A DNA stretch of 64,000 nt from Bilabrum cf. latius (Eukaryota; Bigyra: Bicosoecida; Bigyra; Bicosoecida): assembly GCA_965178125.1 (NCBI GenBank), contig OZ237751.1, forward strand, positions 930,001-994,000. Reading direction: 5' to 3'. Below, piece by piece: positions 45,826-56,700 of the stretch; within the stretch, counting starts at the first letter, position 1, and each line of letters opens with the position of its first letter. A model generated the notes under the pieces. The model saw nothing but the letters and a program-made list of their open reading frames with translations. It was not told where the DNA came from and made no database searches. The position numbers and the translations under genes were made by a program.

Positions 45826-47894
45826 TCATGCAACTTTACGCATTCCTGTAATACAGTCGCTCGCCCGCTCCAACCTCACAACCGCCATGGAGCTCAGCCC
45901 CAGCAAACGCTTCAGTCGGGCCAGAAACACCCCTTGCTTCATGAGCCAGACCCATGCCGCTCCCTGGGTCCTGAGCAGGAACACGGGCTTCAGTCTGCGC
46001 AGGTCTCCTCTCCATGATTGACTCTGCCATCAATGCTGCTGCTGCTGCCATCCTACGAGGCAGTTTCCTTGTTGCTGTGCCGCAGTGCAGCCTTGAGCGC
46101 TGCTCGAGGTGCACGGCTTGCCTCTGCACCTATGAGCGATTCGCCCACTGGCAGCATCACCTCAGCTGGAGAGAGTGCTGTGAAGGCCGCGGTAGCAGGC
46201 CTCTGATTTTCGGTCTCGAGCGGTGCCTGCGACGCATTTGGGGGCACTTTGGTGCTACCAGTTTCAGGATGCGACTACTTTGGATCCCGTTGGCAAGTAG
46301 GCACAGCGGAATCCTTCTTTGTCTTTCCTACACCTCCAACTCCAGCCCACTATGCGCTTGCCTGTCGTGGTGATAGCTTACAAGCCTGTGAGCTGCCCAT
46401 GGGTCCCAATGGTGACTACAACTCTGATTCGCACTATCCTGAGACTCTATGGCTATCCGTACCGAGCGGATGCACCGAGTGGGCCTGTGCTTGTAGCCTG
46501 TACCTGGCTGCAGCTGTCTCGCTGCTACCAGTACCGGGAGCAACCTGGGCAGAGTGGGCATGGCTCGACCAGTCGAACAGCGAGGACCACTGCGCCCACC
46601 TGCTCTGATTGTCTTTCGGGGTAGTACCTTGAAACTGGGAGCTCGATGCGCTCTTTGCTTGATGCGAGTGCCCCTCGGGCTCGAATCCAACTACGCTGCC
46701 GGAGCGGTCACTTGCCGCACCAGATTCCCGCAGCCTGCTCCAGGACCTCTCGTCCTCTATATCTAGCACGCTCAGGGTGGAGCTGTGCGGATCATGACCG
46801 CTCTCTGGGCTCTCTATCATATGCTGCGAGCTTTCGGTGCCGTTGAGAGTTGGAAGGCAGTGTAGGTAGGGGAGCAGGCCTGGTGCCACCGAGATGCACT
46901 GCTCGCACGAAGACACGGGGAATCCGTTGGAACCACCCATCCGTCGGCACTGGTGTGGGTCTAGTTTTCCTTCTGATGGACCGCCGTCCTCGTCTCGGTC
47001 TCGATGCTTCACACCTGCCGCTCGCAGCACCAGGTTGGCGAGTGATCCAGCCTATGGGTGCAAACCCTAGCAGACGGGGGGCGGCGAGTCGATCCCTCCT
47101 GGTCTGCCTTTGCGTCCATCTGGACTGAAATATCGAGTCTCTCTGGGTTCACAGGCGCTGGAGCACCATAATCCTCCCCTGCTGCGGTCCACGCCACATC
47201 CTGTGGAGTGGTCCTGCAGCCGCTCGTTGACTTCAAGTTGCGGCTCGTGGCATCCGACCGAAGGCGAGCTCGCAGTGGAGTCCACTACGCCTCCACACGT
47301 TTCTACTTTTGCTGCCGGCGATGCCGGTATGATATCAATTGCAGCATCCTCACTTCCGTGCCCTGTGGTCGGGCTGCCAGGTGCACACGTGGTCACGAGG
47401 AGGTGGTCCGGCGACGCCACCGTGACGTCAGCAAGCGCGCCCGTCAGCGACCAGGCTTGCGGTCCGAAATCCGGCGTAGTACCCACGTTTGGCTGCCCAT
47501 AGCTCGCAAGCGATCGTTTGTTGTTGTTTCCTGGGCCGGAATCCCTGCCTGCATCCGTCTAATCGGTGCTTTCGGCTTTTGCGTCCGGCTAGACGGCACC
47601 ACGTACGGCCTTGTTCGTCCTTTGAAGCCAGTCCGAGACGATGCTAGCCTCCACAATACCAGGAGCAAAGAATACGCGCGAGCTTGGAGTGCGCTTTACT
47701 GACACGATCCACATCTGTACGTGATCTGGCTCTAAACTGGCCAAGCACGACTGCAGGGACTGCCGACGACGGGCCCGTGCTGGCGGTGTCTTTCCGACTG
47801 CTTTGTGGCGTAAAACCCGCCGAGTCTTGCACTGCAAAACTAGATTTGTCCCGTTGCTGTGGCCCGTAGCCTGAGGAAGCCGACAGCCCGACAT
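45826..47894 (-). pseudogene. MGC family, copy D, inverted and damaged
   Basis: The minus strand carries block 1 (VQMWIVSVKRTPSSRVFFAPG, about 47700), the Ser-rich middle with STLSVLDIEDERSWSRL (as in copy A) and block 2 (RRLKPVFLLRTQGAAWVWLM, about 45990-45930), ending in TGA at 45826-45828. About eight TAGs are bridged. Block 2 is in a different frame from the preceding 1.9 kb: that frame meets TGA near 45992, so a frameshift or unseen intron lies at about 46000-46050. No MGC exon is found upstream, only a frame open to about 47965. I read it as a decaying copy. A functional gene with an extra small intron is the alternative. Confidence 0.65.
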
Positions 47895-48421
47895 GTTGGC
47901 ACTTGCAGGCCTGCTTGATTCTTGTATCGAACGTACTACAGAAGTCCACGTGTATACCTGTGGGGCAAATCAATTCCAAGCATTCTGCAGGAGTACCAAT
48001 TTTTTTTACTTGTTAAACAAGCACTTCTTCTTTGCAACCGTCGTGACAGCATTTGAATGCCACCTAGCGTCGATTGTGCCACCTCACCCTGACAACCAAG
48101 GAAGTTTCTCGCTGAATTCAAAGAGTTTTGGATTTACCACCACGCAATACGCGAATAAAATGTACGTCCCAAAGTGGTGCGCCGTAAACTTCAAATCCAA
48201 TTTTGAGCAGGAGCAGTAGAAGTGCCGAATGGATAGGCTCATGATTGGCGCCGCATGGACTGCGGAACCAACTACCATGACGTGGAGTGATCCGATCTAC
48301 AAAAATCCTGAAGTTTTGACCGATTCTAAAACGAATAGAGTACGTCATCGTAACAACACGCAAAATGAAATTTCTGGGCTATCCGGCCGATCAGGAACAG
48401 ACGGCTGGCGACACGCACCAT

Positions 48422-49340
48422 TTACTCACTCCCCCGATGGCAGGCCCGATCGGCGATCCCATCAAACCCGTCCCCGCCCAGCTGCCCGCGCCCCTCTGCC
48501 GGGGCGATGCTGGGCCCGGAGGACCCCGAGGAGTCGGAGTCGTGTGACGAGTGCGATCCCCTGCCGCCGCCGCTGCTGCCGTAGGCCGGATTGACGGCGC
48601 CGAGGGGGTGGTACATCACGCTGGCGCCGCGACCGGCGCCGCGCATCGCCTTGGTTCCGCTGCGCACGGAGCTGGACTGCATGACAGTATCCCCGCGACC
48701 TTTCGCATTGGAAGCCGCGCTGGACCCGCCGATGCCCCTGCCAGGGGCCTGCACCCCACTGGCACGGTACACCAGGTAGCCCAGCGCCATGACGGCCACC
48801 GCCAACACGGCAGCAAGGATGCCAAGCCCGGCCGCCAGGCCCGTCGAGGCTCGTCCTCTGGAGCCGCCGTCCGAATTGCCGGCGTCCTTGCCATCGGGGA
48901 GGCCTGCATGCGGCTCGGAGCCGGGTCCGGGGTGTGTGGATCCGCCGCTTTGACCACCCCCTCGCCGCCATCGGTTTGGCCACCACCATCGCCACCCGCA
49001 GCGGGAGCCGGGGTGCTGCTGGGCACAAGTGCATCGTCCGCACTGCTTGTTCCCCAGAGCAGCTCTAGACGATCCAACCTCACCCTCGCGGTCCTGCTAG
49101 GTCGCCGCGGATGGTGCCGATCAAGGCGTCGATGCTTGCCGCATCACCGAGGCCCAGCCCCAACGTGCCCAACCAAACAAACTCAACGCGTTCCGAGTCG
49201 TGCTCTAAATCACGTCATCTACCTCGCCCAGAGTGAGCGTCCTGGCAGTATCGATCTTGTCCTGCAGCTCGTCATAGTCATCAGAGAGCAGAGAGCAGCT
49301 CCACCGGGTCGCCCTTCCTGTCGCTCGCTACCTATTGTTT
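48422..49340 (-). pseudogene. Frameshifted membrane-protein remnant
   Basis: A plausible membrane protein is spread over three frames. It begins KGDPVELLSAL (about 49310), moves to DDYDELQDKIDTARTLTLG (about 49280), then LGLGDAASIDALIGTIRGDL (about 49150), then a Pro/Gly linker (ADDALVPSSTPAPAAGG). It ends with a transmembrane helix (GLGILAAVLAVAVMALGYLV, about 48780-48840) and a Gly/Ser tail ending in TAA 48422-48424. Each change fits a one-base indel; one coincides with a five-G run near 48960. The order, acidic segment then linker then TM helix then short tail, resembles the C-terminal part of surface proteins A and B. It could also be an intact gene with sequence errors. Confidence 0.45.
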
Positions 49341-49465
49341 GTTTTGAAAGCACACCAAGCCATTTTCAAACAGATTATGAAGGTGGCACTGATCGATGAG
49401 CCCGAGGGTAACTGGCCTGGTGCAGACCTTTGCTTTTCACCCCAACGAGCAAAAGCAAGCAGGTC

Positions 49466-52400
49466 TCATCCTGTGCCGTCCTCGACGGCTCCTCCCAGCC
49501 GGAACGTGGTCGTGAACTGCGGAAACAGTCCACCGGGAGGCTTCCTCCTTCCCCTAGCCCTGCCAACGAGGTGCTCGTCCGTGTCATGACTCCTGGCCTG
49601 CGCCAGGTGCGCCTCCCTCAGCCGGCGCCGCGCAATCGCTCCAAGTTCCGTAGTGGCGGCCCGCCGCGCGGCCTCCTCGGCGCACGCCCGCACCACCCGA
49701 TCCTCGGCCGCCTCCAGCCGCGCCCCCCTGGCCCTCCTCTTCGCCCTGGCAGAGGCAACCCTCCTCTCCGCCTCGTTGGACCGGAGCCCGGACTCCATCG
49801 CCGCCCGCGCGCTGCTCACCATCACCGCCTCCCGCTCACCGGGGCCCACCGCCGATGGCACAAGGCCCAGCCGGAGGGATGGGACGCGAAGAGTATGCGA
49901 AGTGGAAGGTGCTGACGGTGCGTTGCCTCCCCGCTTGGCTGCCTCGGGCGGCGGGCTCACCTGCGGCTGCACGACGTGCCTCGAATCCACGGCGATCTCC
50001 CTCTGCAGCTTGGCTCCCCTTCTGGTGGGGCGCCGCAGGGGTGACCCCCTCAGGGGGTCCTTCTGGTTCCGCTGCTCCAGGGCCTCGAAGGCGCCGCGGG
50101 CCCGCGGGTCGAAACCGCCCAGACGCCTAGGGGCCTTCTCACCTGCCCCCTTTGCCGGCACCTGGTTCTGTGCGCCCTACAACGACGACGCCGATCCCTC
50201 CGATCCGATCCCTGATCCGATCCTGGGAGACCTGTGGCCCATCAGGCAGGACTCCCCTCCCGCGCTCGTCTCGGGGTCCTGCCGCAGGAACCCCGCCCCT
50301 TGTTCCACCCTCGGCGAACGTTCCGCGATTGCGCGGCGCCGGTGCTCGTACGCAGCGAGTCGGTCGGGTGCTACGGGGTGCCTCGGCGCGGCCCGAGGTG
50401 ACAACTTTGATGGGCCAGCTGCGGCCATCGTATCGGACTGCTCCTGGGCCCGCTGTCCGTGCGGCCTTGTTCCCTGGCCATCATGAGTTTCCTGATCCAC
50501 GAGCTGCATGGCTGCTCGGATGGTTGCTTCCCGAGCGGGCGGGTCCCCCCGGATCCCTTGTTCCCTGGCCCTTAGTCGCTCCTCTCCGCTAACGAGTGCC
50601 AGATCCTGCGCGTGGCCCAGTCGGTCCCTGGCCTCCTCAGCGCGCTGTGCGGCTCCCAGCAACGAGGGGTGCACCAGGCGGCGGCCAGGCCGGTGGCTGG
50701 GGGCGCGGCGGGATGAGCTGCCGGTGGCTGGGGGCTTGGTGCTGTCGCTGGCTCCAGATGGAGATGTTGAGGATGGTACCTCGGCTCCATTCCTGTTCCC
50801 CACAGGGTCCTCCATTGAGACCTGTATAGCGGGCCGGTCGTCCCTCTGTGCAGGAGGCTTGGGATGGCCCATCCTGACTCGGAGCTGCTCGTCGTAGTAC
50901 GCCTGGGCTTGGACCTGGGCATGGGCCTGCTGGATCTGGGCCTCTGCTTGCGCTGGCTGTGCCCCGGCGTGGTTGCCTCCAGGCTGAATCGCCTCACCCG
51001 CAGCAGAGGCACGCGCCACCACCTCGCGGGCCAGACGAATCACCCGCTGCTGCGCCGTCTCACTCGTCACACCACCAACCTACACGCTCGTCACACCTCC
51101 CAGGGCCCCGCCCTCCTCATGCGCCTCGGCTCCCATCCTCGGCCCCCTGCCCCCGGCCTCCGTGCGCCCCTGCAGCGCCCTGCTCACCGCCAGCGCGTCA
51201 CCTAACTGCACGTAACCGTCCTAATTCGGATCCAGGAGCGCCGTCATGGCGTCCACTGCGGCCCTGCTGGCGGGTGGAAGACCTACACTCTCCTCGTCCC
51301 CCACGGCCTGCCCTGCCCTGCGCGGCGAGCTGGCCCCCGCTGATGCCCCTGCTGATGCCCCTTCACCTTCCCCCTGCTTCCTTGTTCCCTAAAGATCCAC
51401 GTGCACGCCCGCCTTGAGGCAGCGCTTGGCCCGCCGGATCAGCTGCGCCCGCACGTCGCGAACGTTCACGAACCCGCAATCCCGCTCGTCAAGCTGCCGG
51501 AACCACGCAGACACCCCCCGGTCCGTCGCGGGCAGCACGCTCACCACCTCGTCCGCCCCGTGTGCCGCCGCCTGCAGGAACCGCAGTGCAGTGCCCCCCT
51601 GTTTGTCCACCTCCAGCCTGGCGCTGTTCCCCCCGGCCCGCGCCCCCGGCGGCACTCTCCTGCCCCTGGCAGCCGCCTCCGCCGCCCGCCTCGCATCCCT
51701 GCCCTCGTCGTCCAGGGCCCTGCACAGCTCCGAGTACTGGATGACCCCGTCGCTGTTCCGGTCTACCAGCCGCACCAGCCTGTCGGCCTCCTCCCGGTTC
51801 AGCTCCATGCCCAGGTGCCGCAGCCCAGACCGGAACTCCTCCCGGGTCACCACCCCGTCCCTGTCGGTGTCCAGCCGGCGGAAGGTGCCCACGGCGTGAT
51901 GGTTCACCGCCCGCTGCTGCAGCACCAGGAGGGCCTGCTCCGCTGTGGTGGGTTTCGGCCGCACGAGCTCGTGCTCCAGCCGCTCCAGCACGTCGGCCTT
52001 GCTCTATGCGAGCGCGGCGCGCTGCCGATCCAGGGCTGCGCGGGCCGACTGCACCTGCCCCCGCATCTGCTTCGAGGTCTTTCTGCCTTCTCCTTCTCCT
52101 GCTCCTCCTCGTGACTTGCCCTCAATCTCGTCGATGTCCTCCCCCGCCTGCACGCCCCCACCCACAGATGCGCGGCGCCCCTTCTAATTCCGCAGCGCGC
52201 CCTCGATTGCGGAACTTCCTTTGCGCGGCGCCAGACGGTCGAACAGCGCCATGTAGGGCACCCTGGGCCCCTGCGTCTAGCCGGCGCCCGCGCTGTCACC
52301 CGCCATCAGGCGTCCCCCAACCCCACCCCCAGCAGCGCGCTGCCTGGCAGACGAAGGCACCGCGCCCGCCCCTGCGCCCCTCCCCCTTCGACCTCTGACC

Positions 52401-53473
52401 GGCACGCCCAGCTGCCTCGCCAGCCGCACTACGTTGTTCCCCGAGAGCATCGCACCCTCCCGTGGCAGCAGCCGCTGCAGCGTGCCCGCCAGCGCCTCCG
52501 CGGTAACTGTTCCGGTGCTCATCGGGTCTAGCTGCTGCAGCCGCTGCTGCACCGCCTCGAAGGAGCGCGCGTTGAGGGCGCCGCGCAATCTAGATTCAAG
52601 TTCCGCAGCCGTCTGCACCTGGGACGGTGTCCCTGAAGATGCCTACTTTCCTTCTTCCGATGTCGATTTCGACTCCGAATCCTGCTTGGTCTCCGGGCCC
52701 TTGGAGGGTTCCGCGACAGCGAACCTTAGAGAAGCCTGCCTCGGGTCGACACCCATTTCCTCCCCTTCGGGCGCCTGGCCCATGGACACCCCCCGCATCC
52801 CGCCCCTGAGCTGCCTCTGCCTGGCCTTGCGGAGGGCAGAGGCGGCGCGCTGTCCGGGGGTCAGGAGCATGCGTGGGGGTCCGGGGCCCAGGGGGTGCTC
52901 GGTGGGGTTGTGCTCGCCCGCTGGCAGTGCCAGTGGGGCGGCTTCCGATTTGCTCTCCCACTCGTCATAGTCATCTTGTTGGGAAACGGGATCAGCGCCT
53001 AGTGTTGCCCTGTTGGAGGCATCTGTAGCGGCGTCTCGCTATCGCTTCTACCTGGCACCGTTCTCTGGGTATCCTTTGGTTCGGAACCGGCTGGGTTCCT
53101 GTGTCGAGAGACGGTTGGCAGCCGCTGCGTGCGGAAACTTTGCCACCTCTTGGCGCCGTCCGTCCATTCTAGCGATTGCCACTGTCGGAGCATGCTCTCC
53201 ACGGATGGCTGCAGCAGTGTAACCCTATTGCAGGCTTGCTCCTTGCGGTTCTTGCGCACTATACCTAAACTTTAACCGAGCAGCGTCACCCGACCGCCCA
53301 GCAGACTTCTTTGCTGGGGCAGCACCACCGGGCGCAAGCCTTTGGGTAACGGAGGCTATGATGTCTGAATGCTTGCTATTACTTTTTGGTCGTGGCGATC
53401 CACCTCGTTTCCCCTTGCCTTCCACCTTGGCGAGAGTTGCAGCGGCCAGTTTGCTGGTCCTGGGCGACGCCAT
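49466..53473 (-). CDS. EF-hand and coiled-coil protein
   Basis: A single open frame runs from ATG 53471-53473 to TGA 49466-49468; 1335 aa with about 11 TAG codons (including 53225, 52277, 51389, 51223 and 50177). The N terminus is basic (PRTSKLAAATLAKVEGKGK). Around residues 480-560 are paired EF-hand loops DTDRDGVVTREEF and DRNSDGVIQYSEL. A third is DPN-TAG-DGYVQLGDAL, where TAG supplies a loop residue. A degenerate pair (LDPMSTGTVTAEAL) lies upstream. C-terminal parts are Ala/Arg/Glu-rich and probably coiled coil (AQAEAQIQQAHAQVQAQA). Calcium binding is well supported; a cytoskeletal or axonemal role is only a guess. Two GTGTGACGAG words at 51063-51097 encode GVTS twice. Confidence 0.82.
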
Positions 53474-53717
53474 TCTGGCTGTTTGCAGCGCTTGGCCCCT
53501 CTATCTTTGGGACAAATTCGTAGACCCAGTGGTCACATTACGAACACGTCTTCGCATTCTGCCACAATAGCGTGAAATGCCTCGTCCTAGGCCTCGCTGA
53601 ACGGAAACCAAATTGCGCGGCGACGGCGGTCGCCACGAGGTTCCGCTGTGTGGTACCTTGGTCGCTGTTGACTCCACCTGGATCATTTCTAGGGTCCTGG
53701 CTTCGCAGGAATCCAAA
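53474..53717. promoter_or_regulatory. Shared divergent upstream region
   Basis: This 244-bp interval lies between the start codons of the EF-hand gene (-) and surface protein A (+). It must contain both promoters unless they lie inside genes. No specific element is identified. Confidence 0.4.
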
Positions 53718-56700
53718 ATGAAGGCCGTATCAATGGCTGCACTTGCACTTATTTCTATTTCTTCTGCAGTGGCGCAGACCACCAGTGTTTCGGCGCAGAT
53801 GAAAGGCCCCTCGTGAGCCTTGTTGTGACAGTGCTGTGTCTGCCCCATATTTGGCCGCTTGTTTGGGATTCTGATGTTATTGAGCGCGTTTTTTGTGGTT
53901 TATTGTTGAATCAAGCGAGTATAAGGAAGTCTTTGGGGCATTAAGCTGCCAAGCGATGCCACGGGTGCCCGCTGCCACGGTGCGAATCTTCAGAATTGCC
54001 GATGTACTCCCCATGATCTTCTCTTTCCTCCACTCAGGTACTTCAATGAGCGCACGACACCTTTCAATGTCACTTTGGGCTTCAGCGCGCCGGTGTCTGG
54101 GATCGACCAGTCCTCCTTCCGCGTGTTCGGCGCAAACTTGGTGCAGCTGATCACCCTTTCCAAGCAGATCTACAAGCTGACGGTGACGCCTGGCACCAAC
54201 CGAGACGGCAGCATCTCGACCTACATGCAGGTCAGCCTGCTGCAGAACTCCGCGGACCAGGGCAACAGCCCTGCCTTCTACACGTCGCAGTACAGCGAGG
54301 ACGCCGACAAGCCGGGCTCGGCCAACCTGGGCGCCCCGTCCTACTACACCACCGGACAGACGAGGCTGCTGGTCCAGACCACCTTTTCGAGGGGTCCCTT
54401 GAAGCTGGAGAACTACCGCTTCCTGCAAGAGGACCAGGTCACCGTGTCGGGTGGGGCGACCCTGGACGCGGTGCAGGCCACCTGCCCACGGTTCTAGGGG
54501 GGGCCGCTGGGGGGGGAAGAGCCCGCCGTGCTGCCCGCCAGCGATGGGGACGTGCCCATGGCGGCAGATGCAGAGGCCGAGGGCGGCGCCCGCCGCGCGC
54601 AGATCTTGCCAGGGTTCGGCCCTTGCCTGCTCTACACCCTGGTGCTCAAAGTGGCGGGGGGGCCCAACCGGCAGGACATCTCCATCGCGGTCAACAAGGA
54701 CGCGCTGGGGAAGGACTCCAACGCGGCGGCCCAGGCCACGATCCAGTTTGACCAGGGGGGCCGCATCGATGAGGCCAACCTGACGTACAACGGGCGCACC
54801 ACGTACGGCCCCAACGACCAGGCAGTGTTCGGCTCCGTGACCATCACTCCCTACGTGGACCCGGAGAACATCACGAGCGACATCCTCACCATCGAGAGCC
54901 CCGACGTCATCCTGGCCAACTTTCAGGCGTTCGGGGGAGGCGGCTTCGGCAGCCAGACGCCCTCCACCTCTCTTCGGTTCACGCTGTACCCCACCGTGGA
55001 AGAGAACTTCACCATCTCCATCCCCGAGGACAAGCTCCCCCAGCCGGGGAACAAGCCGCTCTCCCAGACGATCCGGTTCACGGGCAGCTCGAGCGGAGGG
55101 GGGACCCGCCCAGCGCGGCCCATCCGCTTCACCATGTCGGGGCAGACCCAGTTCGACGAGGAGACCGCGGCGAACGTTCCTTTCTCGCTGCAGGTGTTCA
55201 TCTCTGACTCTCTCAAGCAGAGCATCGGGGACCTCACCCAGCTCGTGTCGGCCAGCAACTTCCAGGTGACCGGCGGCGGCTTCATCAAGCGCGAGTGGGC
55301 AGACTCGTGGCCCGCAGCCTACTACGACGACCGCACAACCACCTTCTTCTTCAACGTCACCGTGCCGGCCGACCGCAGCGGCGTCTACCCGTCCCCCATC
55401 CGCGTGTCTCTGCTGTCCTTCCCCAACGCGACCATCGACTCGAGGAGGCCTCCGCAGAGGAGCGCCTTCTTCACCTCTGTGCTGCCCCGCGTGCAGGTGG
55501 GCATCGAGGCCCCCGCCTACTACACCGTAGCCAACGACTCGAAGAACGTGCCCCAGCCGCAGCCCCTGTACATCAACGTGCACCTGGACACGCCACTGGA
55601 CAGGCCCACGCAGTTCACCCCCGGCATGCTGCTGCTCACCGGGTGCGCTCTCACCGGCAACACAACCAAGACCGACTGGAGCTTCACCAACAATGCCCAG
55701 GAGTTCCTGGCTCTCGTGCTGCCGCAGGTGGACGAGGACGGCAGCTTCCAGGACATCTCCATCCGCGTGAACTTCAACTCCCTCGGGTTCACACAGGGGA
55801 ACAACGGCGCCACGGCGCAGCTCTCGTACGAGCCCGGGGTCGCCAACGCCGAGCCCGCCAGCACCACCCTCGAGGTGCCCTCGGTGCACAACGGGCAGGA
55901 CCCGTTCGTCGTCACCGTGTCGTTCGACCAGAGGGTCCGGGCGCCGCGCAGCGCCGGCGGAACCAACCTGGGGTACTGGCTGTCCAACCGCCTCACGGTG
56001 CTCAACGGCTTTGCCCAGGTGTTCCCCGACCCCAGCTACGTGCAGTTCCCCACCACCGAGATTTAGTTCCGGGTGACCCCCCGCTCGGAGGCGAGCGTGT
56101 TCCTCTACTTCCCCTCCAACGTGGTGGCCCTCCCGGGGAACACGTTCAACCGGGTGAGGATCCCCTACGGGGCCGGCACCAGCGCGCCCGCGCTCGCCAG
56201 CATCTACGGCGACGTGGTGCACCAGGGCCCCACGGGCCGGGGCAGCGAGTTCGACGGCATCCTGGTGACGATCCAGTTCTCGCAGGAGATGCCCGGGATC
56301 GAGAACCTGAGGTACTGGCAGGTGGTGCGCGTGTACGGCGGCACAGTGCAGAACTCGCAGTACTCGACCCCTTTCAGCTCCTCATCCACGACCTACGCCC
56401 AGCTGCAGGTGGTCCCGGACGGGCAGGAGGACGTGGTCATCCAGATCCCCGAGAATATCCTGGGCGACGACGGCGTGCAGAACCTGGCCAGCACCAAGAC
56501 CATCACCTACACCCCCGCCCCCGCACTCGTCATCCTCAGCGGGCCCCAGACGCACCAGGGCCCCAGCAGCCTCGTCCGAGTGGTGGCTTCCTTCGACCGC
56601 CCCGTGACGGGCGTGAGCGAGTCGTGCCTGGGCGACCTAAACGAGCGGGCCACGGTCAGCTCGGTCAACAAGGAGGACGACGAGGGCCGCGAGTGGTCCT

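Noticed and set aside
53877-56222. A 781-codon minus-strand open frame
   Set aside because: It lies antisense to surface protein A, whose domains and paralogy are clear. It is a by-product of GC-rich third positions.
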